Shown: positions 1 through 8,581 of the stretch, piece by piece | Position numbering within the stretch: the first letter of the stretch is position 1 | Layout of the letters: the number at the start of each line of letters is the position of its first letter | Source: CAZSMC01 sp964607755 | GTDB taxonomy: Bacteria > Zhuqueibacterota > Zhuqueibacteria > Residuimicrobiales > Krinioviventaceae | NCBI GenBank assembly: GCA_964607755.1 | Contig: CAZSMC010000079.1 | Span: forward strand, 1 to 19,074 | Reading direction: 5' to 3' | DNA: 19,074 bases | The notes under the pieces: model-generated | Database searches by the model: none | Told to the model about the DNA's origin: nothing | The model's input: the letters and a program-made list of their open reading frames with translations, nothing else | Program-made: the position numbers and the translations under genes

Positions 1-453
1 TACAAAAAAAGGTTATCTTTATATCACGATAATGAATTGGAAGCCGCTGAACGCAAACGATTGGAGGAACATCTTCACACCTGCGAAGAATGTCAGCATA
101 TGTTGGCATTTTATCAAAAAATGTCAAACGGTGTAAAAGTGCAGGATGTGCCGCATGTTCGTCCGTTTTTTGCGCAACGGGTGGTCAATCGGGCTGAAAT
201 AGATGCACGACCCTCTTTTTGGTCTGTGTTCGAATGGATGCCGCGTCCGGTTGTCTCTTTGCTGTTGGTGGTTTCTGTTGTGGCTTTTTGCTATCTGATC
301 TCACCGATATCACAATCGAGCGTGGCTACCGAAACACAGCCAGATTATTCGAGTCTGTTCAGTTCAACCACACAGACCTTGGCCAGCCGGGATGATGTTC
401 TGGCTTTTATGCTCTATAACCAGGAATTGGAAAGCGCTGGAGAAAACAAATGA
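1..453 (+). CDS. Anti-sigma factor with zinc-finger (zf-HC2) domain, 5' partial
   Basis: The reading frame is open from base 1, so the N-terminus lies outside the window; a TTG at 37 is not a convincing start. The visible part has the typical end of an anti-sigma zinc finger: an LSLYHDNEL stretch, then a helix and HLHTCEEC, which supplies the His-x3-Cys-x2-Cys zinc ligands. A basic/aromatic stretch leads to one membrane span (about PVVSLLLVVSVVAFCYLI), followed by a periplasmic tail of about 50 residues. By family knowledge such proteins hold an ECF sigma factor at the inner membrane until an envelope signal releases it, and the sigma gene usually sits directly upstream, here beyond the window edge. 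The gene overlaps the next by ATGA, so the two are translationally coupled. Class is secure; the inducing signal is unknown. Confidence 0.85.
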   Translation, partial: YKKRLSLYHDNELEAAERKRLEEHLHTCEECQHMLAFYQKMSNGVKVQDVPHVRPFFAQRVVNRAEIDARPSFWSVFEWMPRPVVSLLLVVSVVAFCYLISPISQSSVATETQPDYSSLFSSTTQTLASRDDVLAFMLYNQELESAGENK

Positions 454-842
454 TGTCATCAAAACGTATGGCGCTCTTTAGTCTGATCGCTGTTTTTATT
501 TTTGGCGTGGTCATCGGTATTGCTGTGGACAGGTTCATGTTTATACGAAAACCGGATTACCCCCAAAAACCTAAAGATATTTCACAGCATTTATTCGAAC
601 ATTTCACCGAAAAACTTGATCTCAACACGGAACAACAGGATCAACTGAAAAAGCTACTGGACGAGATAAGGTCTCGCCATCGGGAAATCGAAAAAAGCGA
701 ACGTCAGAAATACCGTCAATTGCGAGAAAGTTTCGATGAGAAATTGATAGAAATATTGCATGAAGAGCAGGTGGAAAAATTTAAAGAATTACAAAAACAG
801 TATAAGGAAAAACGTCGAAACCATAAGCCATCCAAACGATAA
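450..842 (+). CDS. Membrane-anchored Spy/CpxP-like (periplasmic heavy-metal-resistance type) protein
   Basis: This 130-residue protein has an N-terminal membrane anchor (about residues 7-27) followed by a very charged, all-helical periplasmic part with the pattern LDLNTEQQDQLKKLLDEI and a second long helix ending in a Lys/Arg-rich tail. The LxLTxEQ-type opening and the LxEEQxxKFxEL repeat are characteristic of the Spy/CpxP/CnrX-like superfamily, which are periplasmic chaperones or metal/stress sensors. It overlaps the anti-sigma gene by ATGA (start at 450, upstream stop at 451-453). Position between an anti-sigma factor and an RND pump suggests it senses, or buffers, the stress that induces the pump. 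No His/Cys metal-site cluster is evident, so metal sensing is only a possibility. Confidence 0.75.
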   Translation: MMSSKRMALFSLIAVFIFGVVIGIAVDRFMFIRKPDYPQKPKDISQHLFEHFTEKLDLNTEQQDQLKKLLDEIRSRHREIEKSERQKYRQLRESFDEKLIEILHEEQVEKFKELQKQYKEKRRNHKPSKR

Positions 843-960
843 TTCTTGAACGAGCGTCATGCCAAAAGGGGGGCATATTATTTCGAAAGTTGCTATTTCT
901 TTATTCATCTGATTAGGTACGAGCCGGAATCGTATGATGGCGAACTGGAAAATTGTAAAC

Positions 961-975
961 AGGTAGAATAAAACA
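961..975 (+). promoter_or_regulatory. Ribosome binding site of the RND adaptor gene
   Basis: AGGTAGAAT lies six to seven bases before the ATG at 975. The same nonamer precedes the pump gene start (2179-2187), which supports both starts and hints at matched translation of adaptor and pump. Confidence 0.5.
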
Positions 976-2156
976 TGAAAAAAAGACAACTTGTCATTAT
1001 TGTTTCACTGGCAGGCTTGCTGGCAAGCAGTTTTTTTCTAATGCGATATTTAATCGCGCAAAAATCTGAATTTGCCCGGCAGCAGCCGCCAGTTAGCGAC
1101 CGTTACGTGGAAACCCAAACGGTAGACTATAGCACTGTTCACGCGCCGGTAGAAGCCAAAGGCCGTGTGGTTGCCAGCGCTGAAATCGATGTCGTGGCTG
1201 AAGCGCCCGGAAAAATAGAGCCAGGCGATGTCTCGCTTAAAAAAGGCCAGTCCTTTAAAAAGGGAGATGTGCTCCTGACTGTGTATAAAGACGAAACGGA
1301 GCTGGCACTCCAGGCGCAAAAAAGCCGTTTCCTGAACACTATTGCCAATTTTTTGCCGGATATTAAAGTCGATTTCCCGGACCGGTATGATGAATTTCGC
1401 GCCTTTTTTAATGATATTGATTTAAATGAGGATTTGCCCTCTCTGCCACCTGTTGATAAAGAAAAATTCAAGATTTTCCTGGCCAGCAGAAATGTACTGA
1501 ATGATTATTATTCTATCAAAAAAACAGAAAAGCAACTCAAGCGGCATACGATCTATGCACCATTTAACGGCTCGTATGTAGATGTCATGTTACAAGTCGG
1601 TTCTTATACCAATGCCGGTGGACGCATTGCCCGAATCATCCACACTGATGAGGTGGAGGTTGAAGTGCCGGTCAATAACGGTGATGCCAAATGGATTGGC
1701 ATCGGTGACCCGGTTACGCTGGTATCGACGGCAGGTAACAATAATACCAGTTGGAAAGGTTCGGTCGCGCGCATTTCCAGTTTTGTGGATGTTAACACAC
1801 AATCGCGACCGATTTTTATCCGTGTGCCGCTAAATAATCAACCTCAACTTTATGCCGGGCAATATCTCATTGCTACGTTTGATGGCGGACAGATTCAGAA
1901 TGCCATGTCCATACCCCGAAACGCTGTTTTCAATTACAACGAGGTTTTTGTGGTATTAGATAGCCGTTTGAAAAAAAGACAAATCGATTTGTTAAAGACC
2001 AATGAAACCACAGTCATTTTTAACGGCCTGGAGCCGGGACTGGAAGTTGTGACACAGCCGTTAATCAATGCTTCGGAGAATACTCCCGTTAAAATCCTGG
2101 GGAAAGATTCACCCAAAGCCAGCCAGCCTTCTGAACTGCAAAAGGAAGAAAGTTAA
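975..2156 (+). CDS. RND efflux periplasmic adaptor (membrane fusion protein)
   Basis: This 393-residue protein has a single N-terminal membrane anchor/signal (residues 5-27), then the usual adaptor order: a barrel-sandwich (lipoyl) half with VVAEAPGKIEPGDVSLKKGQSFKKGDVLLTV, a short helical hairpin region (about residues 110-185), the second lipoyl half (HTIYAPFNGSYVDVMLQVGSY), a beta-barrel domain and a C-terminal membrane-proximal domain (GQYLIATF, IPRNAVF, GLEPGLEVV). The hairpin is short and interrupted by a Pro/Asp-rich stretch rather than being a long coiled coil. It would bridge the inner-membrane pump and the TolC-like channel encoded next. It lies 132 bases after the Spy-like gene and 35 bases before the pump gene. 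The C-terminus is a Lys/Glu/Ser-rich tail. Substrate cannot be read from sequence. Confidence 0.9.
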   Translation: MKKRQLVIIVSLAGLLASSFFLMRYLIAQKSEFARQQPPVSDRYVETQTVDYSTVHAPVEAKGRVVASAEIDVVAEAPGKIEPGDVSLKKGQSFKKGDVLLTVYKDETELALQAQKSRFLNTIANFLPDIKVDFPDRYDEFRAFFNDIDLNEDLPSLPPVDKEKFKIFLASRNVLNDYYSIKKTEKQLKRHTIYAPFNGSYVDVMLQVGSYTNAGGRIARIIHTDEVEVEVPVNNGDAKWIGIGDPVTLVSTAGNNNTSWKGSVARISSFVDVNTQSRPIFIRVPLNNQPQLYAGQYLIATFDGGQIQNAMSIPRNAVFNYNEVFVVLDSRLKKRQIDLLKTNETTVIFNGLEPGLEVVTQPLINASENTPVKILGKDSPKASQPSELQKEES

Positions 2157-2191
2157 TTATCCAGTGCAAAGAAAAGATAGGTAGAATTGTC

Positions 2192-5100
2192 ATGTTGCGA
2201 CGAATTGTATCGACTTTTGTCAAATTCCCGTTTTACGCCAATATACTCATTGCTGTTATTGTCATAGCCGGGTTTATATCGTTAAATAATCTAAAGAAAT
2301 CTTTTTTCCCGGAACGGTCTTCACGGATTATCACTATTTCTGTTTTTTATCCTGGCGCCTCACCGGTTGAAATGGAAGAAGGTGTTACCAGCCGGATTGA
2401 AGCGGCGATCCGAAGCATTGTCGGTATTAAAGAAATGACATCAACATCTTCTGAAAACAGCTCACGGGTAACCATTGAAACCACCGGCGAATACGACATC
2501 GATGAAGTGCTAATGGAAGTGAAAAATGCAGTGGATGGCATTTCAGGATTTCCCAGCGCAGCAGAGCGCCCGATTGTGAGCAAACAGCGCAACACGTCAC
2601 GGGCGTTGTTTATGACCCTCAGCGGGACGGATGACGTTTTTACGCTTCAGGATGAGGCGTTCCGCATTGAAGATGATTTACTCAACAGCGGTGTGATCAG
2701 CCAGGTGAATATGCGCGGCGCGCCGTCACCGGAGATTTCTGTTGAAATTAACGAATCTGATTTACTGGCTTATAACCTGACGTTCAACGAGCTGGCTAAT
2801 GTAATTTTCAATAACAACCGCGATCTGTCCGCCGGTCAGATAAAATCCAAAGACGAAGAAACGCTGATCCGCCTGCGCTCGCGCAGCACCGATCCTGACG
2901 ACATTGCTAATATAGTTCTCCGCGGCACCGAAAGTGGAGGTTTCTTGCGCCTGCGCGATGTGGCAGTGGTCAAACGGCAAACACCGGAAAATTTTTATCC
3001 GACTTTTGGAAACGGCGAAAAATCAATCACCCTGGCTATAGACAAACTGCCAGAAGAAGACCTCGAGGTGATTACAGAATATGTCAATCAATATATAGAG
3101 GATTATAATGCGCGCAATAACGGACTTGAACTGCGCATGATTTTTAGTTTTCTGGAAATCTTGAACAGCCGTTTGAGCGTGCTGCTCAATAACGGATTGA
3201 TCGGTTTCACTCTCGTCATTTTAGGGCTCACATTATTCCTAAATTTCCGAGTTTCCCTCTGGGTGGCATGGGGCATCCCTGCCTCTTTCCTGGCCATGTT
3301 TATCATTGCCAATCTCTATGGCATTACCATTAATATGCTTTCGTTATTTGGCATGATTCTGGTCATCGGTATCCTGGTCGACGATGGTATTGTGATTGGC
3401 GAAAATATATTTACTCATTTTGAGGACGGCAAAAATCCGCGCCTTGCTGCAGTAGACGGCACTATGGAAGTAGCACCGGCTGTGGTGACATCGGTGCTAA
3501 CCACAGTGGTTGCCTTTTCACCGCTTTTGTTCATGAAAGGCACTCAGTTTGAGGCTCAGTGGGAAACCGCTTTTATTGTTATCGTTTCTCTCCTACTTTC
3601 ACTTGTTGAAGCGTTTTTCATTTTGCCGGCTCATGTCGGAAATGAACATGTACTCAAACGCCAGCAGTTGGAAAATACCAAATGGAATATGCGAAAATAT
3701 ACCGAACGTTTTTTTAGCTGGCTTCGTGAATATGTCTATGCCGGGGCGCTGCAGCGGTTATTAAAATGGCGCTGGTTCGTAATCGGCATCCCGGCGGCGC
3801 TGGCAATGTTAACGATTGGTTTGTTTTTTGGTGGATTTATAAAAAACACCTACTTTCCGGTGGTAGATTTTGACAGTTTTGAAATAAACATTGCTTTTGT
3901 GCCTGGTTCTGGTGAAGAGCGCACCTATGAATATCTTCATCGTTTTGAAGATGCTGTGTGGGACGTAAGCGACGAACTGACCAGATCATTGAATGAGACT
4001 ATCCCGATTATTGACGATACCCGGCTGCAGGTTGGGAGGGCTTTTTCCGGACGGGAAAATGGTGCTCATGCCGGAAGGATCGTGGTTCATCCCCGTGACT
4101 TGACAAAAATGGATCTCACTGGTATGCAAATTGCCGAAAAGGTGCGTGAAAAAATTGGTCTGGTTCCGGAAGCCGAGAAATATACCGTCGGCGGGCGAAG
4201 CCGGTGGGGCTCGCCTGTGGCTGTCAGCTTGATGAGCCGGGATTTGCTAGAGCTGGAAGCTGCCCGTGATATTTTAATGCGCGAGCTTGATAACATGCCA
4301 ATCCTCAAGGATATTGTCGACAACAATGCCCAGGGAAAGCAGGAGATTCGACTAAAATTAAAACCGCAAGCTTATATGCTCGGTTTGGATCAACAATCTA
4401 TTGCCCATCAGGTGCGCCAGGGATTTTATGGCGGACAGGTGCAACGCCTGCAAGAGGGCCGTAACGAGCTGCGAGTATGGGTGCGCTATCCGGCAGAAGA
4501 TCGCCAATATCGCGGACAATTGGAGAAAATGAAAATCAAGACAGCGCAGGGCGAATACCCCCTGGCTGAACTTGCAGAGTGGGATATCCAGCGCGGACCT
4601 GTTGGCATTCAGCATTATAACGGCAACCGGGAAATCCGCGTGGAGGCGGATCTGGTCGATCCTTATGCTTCTGTCCCTGATATTTTAGCCCAGATCGATT
4701 CCGATATTATTCCAAGAATCAAAGCCAAATATCCCGGGATTCAGGTGCAGTATCAGGGCCAGCAAAGGGAAAGCCGGTTGGCTGTGGATAAATTGCAAAC
4801 ACTGTTTCTCATTGCCTTTGCATTAATTGTGTTAATTTTGATGATCCATTTCAAATCTCTTGAACAACCCATTATCGTTCTGCTCATGATTCCATTAGCC
4901 TTGCTTGGCGCGTTTTGGGGGCATTGGCTTCACGGCAAACCGGTGTCGTTGTTCAGTGTCATGGGAATGGTCGCATTAACCGGTGTGATTGTCAATGACG
5001 CTGTTATTTTTCTGTCAAAATATAACAGCTCTGTGGCTGCCGGACATAAAGTCAAGGATGCGATAATTGCCACAGGTAAAAATCGTTTGCGGCCGATTAT

Positions 5101-5362
5101 TTTAACCACATTGACAACGACCATCGGACTTTATCCCTTGATCCTGGAAAAAAGTCACCAGGCCCAGTTTCTCATTCCAATGGCCATTTCCCTGGCGTAC
5201 GGGGTGGCATTCGGCACCATGTTTATTTTGATCTTTTTCCCGGTGCTCATCAATATTTTAAATGATCTTCGAGTCATAGCACAAAAATTATGGACTGGTC
5301 AGAAACTCGAACCAGAAGATGTAGAAATTGCTGTTATTTACAGCAAACGTCACATCGAGTGA
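2192..5362 (+). CDS. RND-family inner-membrane efflux pump (AcrB-like)
   Basis: At 1056 residues this matches the normal length of RND permeases. It starts with a membrane span (FPFYANILIAVIVIAGF), has the first porter domain (GASPVEMEEGVTSRIE), a block of spans around residues 330-500, a second periplasmic domain and a final block of spans from about residue 870 to 1030. The proton-relay Asp pair is present in LVDDGIVIGEN (Asp397-Asp398). The position of the AcrB TM10 lysine is occupied by a VND motif (Asn935-Asp936 in GVIVNDAVIF), as in the environmental VND-type subfamily rather than classical AcrB. It uses the proton gradient to drive export through the adaptor and TolC. The ATG at 2192 follows AGGTAGAAT. 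Substrates may be hydrophobic compounds or envelope products; sequence does not decide. Confidence 0.92.
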   Translation: MLRRIVSTFVKFPFYANILIAVIVIAGFISLNNLKKSFFPERSSRIITISVFYPGASPVEMEEGVTSRIEAAIRSIVGIKEMTSTSSENSSRVTIETTGEYDIDEVLMEVKNAVDGISGFPSAAERPIVSKQRNTSRALFMTLSGTDDVFTLQDEAFRIEDDLLNSGVISQVNMRGAPSPEISVEINESDLLAYNLTFNELANVIFNNNRDLSAGQIKSKDEETLIRLRSRSTDPDDIANIVLRGTESGGFLRLRDVAVVKRQTPENFYPTFGNGEKSITLAIDKLPEEDLEVITEYVNQYIEDYNARNNGLELRMIFSFLEILNSRLSVLLNNGLIGFTLVILGLTLFLNFRVSLWVAWGIPASFLAMFIIANLYGITINMLSLFGMILVIGILVDDGIVIGENIFTHFEDGKNPRLAAVDGTMEVAPAVVTSVLTTVVAFSPLLFMKGTQFEAQWETAFIVIVSLLLSLVEAFFILPAHVGNEHVLKRQQLENTKWNMRKYTERFFSWLREYVYAGALQRLLKWRWFVIGIPAALAMLTIGLFFGGFIKNTYFPVVDFDSFEINIAFVPGSGEERTYEYLHRFEDAVWDVSDELTRSLNETIPIIDDTRLQVGRAFSGRENGAHAGRIVVHPRDLTKMDLTGMQIAEKVREKIGLVPEAEKYTVGGRSRWGSPVAVSLMSRDLLELEAARDILMRELDNMPILKDIVDNNAQGKQEIRLKLKPQAYMLGLDQQSIAHQVRQGFYGGQVQRLQEGRNELRVWVRYPAEDRQYRGQLEKMKIKTAQGEYPLAELAEWDIQRGPVGIQHYNGNREIRVEADLVDPYASVPDILAQIDSDIIPRIKAKYPGIQVQYQGQQRESRLAVDKLQTLFLIAFALIVLILMIHFKSLEQPIIVLLMIPLALLGAFWGHWLHGKPVSLFSVMGMVALTGVIVNDAVIFLSKYNSSVAAGHKVKDAIIATGKNRLRPIILTTLTTTIGLYPLILEKSHQAQFLIPMAISLAYGVAFGTMFILIFFPVLINILNDLRVIAQKLWTGQKLEPEDVEIAVIYSKRHIE

Positions 5363-5440
5363 AAATGACAATCCTGGTATTACAGATGCATAAAAAACAT
5401 TCGATAGAAATGATTCTCATCCTAAAACCGGAAAGCTGAT

Positions 5441-6739
5441 ATGTCTCGTTTAATTTGTGTTGGTCTCGTGCTGATGGGCCTGGTCATCCCGGCCGGTGCG
5501 CAGGAGCTGAGTCTTTCCCAGGCTATTGAAACCGCATTGCTAAATAATTATGATATTCAGATCCAAAAAGCGGATCAGGAGATATCTGCCATACAAAACA
5601 GTTGGGGAGCCGCCGGGGCATTGCCATCTATAAATTTCAGCCTGACCGACAATTTCAGTTGGGATAAGGAACTGTCTGCTTCCAGCGAACAACAGACGCT
5701 AAGCGGTTCTGTGACATTGAACTGGCTGCTTTTTGACGGCTTTGCCGTCCAGATTCGTAAAAACCGACTTGAAGACCTGGAAGAACTCTCAGCAGGCAAT
5801 ACAGCGCTGCTGGTGGAAAATACCATCCAGGCTGTGATTTCGGCATATTACAACGCGCTGTTGCAGCGGGAAAAACTCCAGGTATCGCGCGATGTGATGC
5901 AGCTTTCCCAGGATCGATACAACACGGCTCAGGAGCGGCATGAACTGGGCAGTCAAACACAATACGATTTGCTTCAGGCGCAAAATGCTTACCTGGAAGA
6001 TAAGGCACGTTTTCTACAGCAGGAAACCACGTTTCATAATTCGGTGCGCGATATCAATTTTTTGATGGGCGTTTCGGAAAATATTATCTACGAGTTTACC
6101 GATGAATTTACAGTCCAGACGCGGGACATGCAACTCGATTCGCTCAAGAAAAAAATGCTCGCCAACAATCAAACGCTGGAAAATCAGTACATCAATCAGG
6201 CGTTGCTGGAAAAAAATGTCAATCTGGAAAAGAGCGCGTGGTGGCCGAGTGTGAACGTCCGCACAAGTTACGAAAAATCCGAATCCAGCGCACCGGCTGC
6301 CATGGGTGACCGGGAGAATATTTTCGCCAGCTTGTCGCTGAGCTGGCGGTTATTTGACGGCGGCAATCGACAACGCGCTGTCGAGATTGCCAAAATTGAA
6401 CGCGAGAACGGTCAGGTGTCCATTGCCAGCATGAAGCACAGTCTGGTCAACCGTTTGTACAATTTCTTTGAAATTTACCAGGTTCGGAAAGAGCTTTTCG
6501 ATGTGGCAAACGAATCATTGCAGGCTGCAGAATTGAACCTGCAAATTTCAGAAGAAAAATTCCAGGCTGGCGCGATCAATTCCTTCAACTACCGGGATGT
6601 GCAACTGATTTACCTGAATGCCGCCATTAACCGTTTAAATGCCATTTATAATGTCATCGATGCCGAAAACGCATTGTTGAAAATAACCGGCGGGATTATT
6701 TCAGAGTATGATGCGGAGAATGTTTATCGAGATGAATGA
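5441..6739 (+). CDS. TolC-like outer-membrane efflux channel
   Basis: This 432-residue protein has a cleavable signal peptide ending near AGAQE (residue 20), then the two-fold repeated TolC/OEP architecture. The first repeat begins with LSLSQAIETALLNNYDIQIQKAD; each repeat contains a beta-hairpin segment ending in a SLSWRLFDGG- or TLNWLLFDGF-like motif, followed by long helices. This is the normal length and layout of outer-membrane factors. It follows the RND pump after 78 bases and completes a tripartite pump whose members are all encoded here. A GGAAAG about five bases before ATG 5441 serves as ribosome binding site. It is probably the last gene of the operon, because the following 108 bases are AT-rich and lead to an unrelated module. 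Confidence 0.92.
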   Translation: MSRLICVGLVLMGLVIPAGAQELSLSQAIETALLNNYDIQIQKADQEISAIQNSWGAAGALPSINFSLTDNFSWDKELSASSEQQTLSGSVTLNWLLFDGFAVQIRKNRLEDLEELSAGNTALLVENTIQAVISAYYNALLQREKLQVSRDVMQLSQDRYNTAQERHELGSQTQYDLLQAQNAYLEDKARFLQQETTFHNSVRDINFLMGVSENIIYEFTDEFTVQTRDMQLDSLKKKMLANNQTLENQYINQALLEKNVNLEKSAWWPSVNVRTSYEKSESSAPAAMGDRENIFASLSLSWRLFDGGNRQRAVEIAKIERENGQVSIASMKHSLVNRLYNFFEIYQVRKELFDVANESLQAAELNLQISEEKFQAGAINSFNYRDVQLIYLNAAINRLNAIYNVIDAENALLKITGGIISEYDAENVYRDE

Positions 6740-6847
6740 TTTGTTTTTCGAATTCAGTTATATTATATTGGTAATAAACAACAATGTGATCAGTCATTTA
6801 TTAACAAATGTAAGTATCTTTTCGTTATAAATTTGGTGAGTTGAATA
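6740..6847 (+). promoter_or_regulatory. AT-rich leader before the toxin-antitoxin operon
   Basis: These 108 non-coding bases are strongly AT-rich compared with the upstream pump genes. They contain TATATTATATTGG around 6761-6773, a plausible promoter or operator region, but no clear -35/-10 pair and no long inverted repeat that I can defend. Assignment rests on position. Confidence 0.3.
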
Positions 6848-7093
6848 ATGATTTCAAAAGAAGATTTAAAAAACGAAATCGAAAATGTAAGAGATGAGCA
6901 TGTTCCGATACTATACAGAATTATAAAGTCATTTGAGCATGCTGAACAAGTAGACACTTTTGCCAAAAACAATAGTAACAATGAAACGAAAAACTGGCAA
7001 AATTTTGTTGAGGAAACTTTTGGTTGCTTGAGCATGTCGAAAATAGGCCGAGGTGAAAAATTGGAATATGAACAAAGAGATAATATCCAATGA
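6848..7093 (+). CDS. Putative antitoxin of a VapBC-type pair
   Basis: This 81-residue protein begins with a helical stretch (SKEDLKNEIENV...LYRIIKSFEH) and ends with NWQNFVEETFGCLSMSKIGRGEKLEYEQRD. Its C-terminal WxxFVEETxGxL...RGxxxEYExRD pattern is that of small antitoxins found beside PIN toxins. No clear MetJ/AbrB DNA-binding motif is visible, so the DNA-binding fold is not established. It overlaps the toxin gene by ATGA (toxin ATG at 7090, own stop at 7091-7093), the normal coupled arrangement. It should neutralise the toxin and may repress the operon. Confidence comes mainly from size, tail pattern and neighbour. Confidence 0.72.
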   Translation: MISKEDLKNEIENVRDEHVPILYRIIKSFEHAEQVDTFAKNNSNNETKNWQNFVEETFGCLSMSKIGRGEKLEYEQRDNIQ

Positions 7094-7494
7094 ATTTTTC
7101 ATTGGATACGAATACATGTATTAAATTTCTAAATGGAACCTCTAATGTCATTAAGAATAAAATATCTTCAACGAATCCTGAGGATATTGTTTTATGTTCT
7201 GTAGTAAAGGCTGAACTGTTTTACGGCGCGTCAAAGAGTGAAAGGCCTCAGGAAAATATCCAAAAAGTACATTATTTCACAGGGCGTTTTATCTCCTTAC
7301 CATTTGACGACCAAGCTTCAGAAATTTATGGGCAGATTAGATCACGATTGGAAAAGAAAGGGCAACTTATAGGCCCGAATGATTTATTAATCGCGTCAAT
7401 TGCTTTAGCCAATAGTCTAACTTTAGTAACACATAATACCAAAGAATTTATGCGTGTTGAAAATTTAAAGATTGTTGATTGGGAAGTAAAGTGA
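7090..7494 (+). CDS. vapC: VapC-type PIN-domain toxin (ribonuclease)
   Basis: This 134-residue protein opens with SLDTNTCIKFLNG, has SVVKAELFYGASKS in the middle and LIGPNDLLIASIALANSLTLVTHNTKEF near the end. These are the PIN-domain signatures: acidic metal-binding residues Asp6, Glu42 and Asp98 are in place, while the fourth position is Asn116 in THNTKEF, as usual for this VapC subgroup. VapC toxins cut specific RNAs (often initiator tRNA or the rRNA sarcin-ricin loop) in a Mg-dependent way; the target here is unknown. All recognised catalytic residues and full length are present, so it should be active. Low-GC codon use separates it from the pump operon, which suggests horizontal gain. Confidence 0.9.
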   Translation: MNFSLDTNTCIKFLNGTSNVIKNKISSTNPEDIVLCSVVKAELFYGASKSERPQENIQKVHYFTGRFISLPFDDQASEIYGQIRSRLEKKGQLIGPNDLLIASIALANSLTLVTHNTKEFMRVENLKIVDWEVK

Positions 7495-7578
7495 ATTCAA
7501 TTAACGCATATCTTTTTATAATACTCGGTGATTTCCCGCAAAAATGATTTAATGGTGATAATTATTTAGCAATAAAAT

Positions 7579-8007
7579 ATGGTAGAAAAGAAAAATCCCA
7601 TCCCCCAGACAGGCGCGATACCCTTTCTCAGGATTAAAGACCAACTAAAAATAATGATTATCACAGCCAGACGTTCGGACGGCACTTTCTGGATCACGCC
7701 GAAAGGCAAACTGGAACCGGACATGACACCTGCCGAAACGGCGCAAATGGAGGCTCTGGAAGAAGCCGGAATTAAAGGTTGTGTGGCGGAAAAACCAATT
7801 GGTTCCTATACGTACGAAAAAAACGATGAAAAATATCGCGTAGATGTCTTTCCCCTTGAAATTACCCGGATCCTGAAACCGGAAGAATGGCTGGAATCTG
7901 AGGAGAGGCAATGCTGCCTGGTAGCGGTGGACAAGGCGACGGCGCTTCTTTCGAATCGGGAGTTGGCGAAATTGATAAAGCATTATGAAAAATGTTTTGA
8001 TAATTAA
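7579..8007 (+). CDS. Nudix hydrolase
   Basis: This 142-residue protein has the typical opening QTGAIPFLRI and a Nudix box at residues 43-65: GKLEPDM, then MEALEEAGI. The key metal ligands Glu58, Glu61 and Glu62 and Gly64 are present. Two canonical box positions differ: the first Glu is Met49 and the Arg before Glu58 is Met57. I remember the EPxMSPAxSAxxEAxEEAGV form as normal in a Nudix subgroup that resembles diphosphoinositol-polyphosphate/dinucleotide-polyphosphate phosphohydrolases, so this is probably an active enzyme on a nucleoside- or polyphosphate-type pyrophosphate. No strong ribosome binding site precedes ATG 7579. It stands alone, convergent with the minus-strand pair that follows. 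Confidence 0.85.
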   Translation: MVEKKNPIPQTGAIPFLRIKDQLKIMIITARRSDGTFWITPKGKLEPDMTPAETAQMEALEEAGIKGCVAEKPIGSYTYEKNDEKYRVDVFPLEITRILKPEEWLESEERQCCLVAVDKATALLSNRELAKLIKHYEKCFDN

Positions 8008-8058
8008 AGTTCGGTAGTTGCGTTGGTAGAATTTTATGAAAACCAAAATTGACTAATT

Positions 8059-8307
8059 CTATGTAACACTCTCTTCCATGGGTTCCAGCTCATACTCGAT
8101 CGTTTCGGCACTAAAATCCTGCTGATGGGGCCACACCACACCACCAAAAGCTGGTTTGACTTTTTTAAAATAACTAAAGTTCTGTAATTCGTTAAAAATC
8201 CCTTTTTCTAAATATGGGGACACATCAAAATAGCCTGTCTTGCCATTTGATAATTTGACAAATAAATGATAATCTTTCTCAGCTTTTACGTATATTACTT
8301 TTACCAT
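8059..8307 (-). CDS. DUF2442 family protein
   Basis: This 82-residue protein carries the DUF2442 pattern: an N-terminal strand pair (YHLFVKLSNGKTGYFDVSPYLEKGIFNEL), then FKKVKPAFGGVVWPHQQDFSAETIEYEL. It starts four bases after the stop of the DUF4160 gene on the same strand, and its ribosome binding site (GAGG) lies within the last codons of that gene, so the pair forms one transcript. DUF4160-DUF2442 pairs recur in many bacterial genomes next to toxin-antitoxin modules; their biochemical role is not established as far as I know. It is convergent with the Nudix gene. Confidence 0.85.
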   Translation of the reverse strand: MVKVIYVKAEKDYHLFVKLSNGKTGYFDVSPYLEKGIFNELQNFSYFKKVKPAFGGVVWPHQQDFSAETIEYELEPMEESVT

Positions 8308-8311
8308 TTTT

Positions 8312-8581
8312 TTACCTCAATGGATCGATTTTAAAAAGTTCTTGTCCTGCTGTGGCTAATTTCCAATCGGCCAAGAGTTCATCCCTATGTATTTCTATCC
8401 ACGCTTGCACTAATTTTAACTTTTTCTCTAGCAAACTTCCATCCAAAATTTTTCCTTGCTCAATCGATAAAATGGCTGAATAATCTGCATACTGTGCATG
8501 AATATGGGGAGCGTGATGTTTTTTATTGTCAAAAAAGAACATGTAAATGATGATACCATAAAACATTGATATTGCCGGCAT
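8312..8581 (-). CDS. DUF4160 family protein
   Basis: This 89-residue protein is a full-length, canonical DUF4160 member: MPAISMFYGIII at the start, FFDNKKHHAPHIHAQY (the conserved His-rich HHxPHIHA motif), then GSLLEKKLKLVQAWIEIHRDELLADWKLA and the terminal FKIDPLR. The His cluster and acidic helix suggest metal or nucleic-acid interaction, but no function is known to me. It is the promoter-proximal gene of a two-gene unit with DUF2442 and is divergent from the CotH-family gene, so its promoter lies in 8582-8801. Confidence 0.88.
   Translation of the reverse strand: MPAISMFYGIIIYMFFFDNKKHHAPHIHAQYADYSAILSIEQGKILDGSLLEKKLKLVQAWIEIHRDELLADWKLATAGQELFKIDPLR

Noticed and set aside
8030..8050. 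AATTTT...AAAATT inverted repeat between the convergent Nudix and DUF2442 genes, considered as a two-way terminator
   Set aside because: Six A/T pairs with a nine-base loop are too weak to call; chance is likely in AT-rich sequence.
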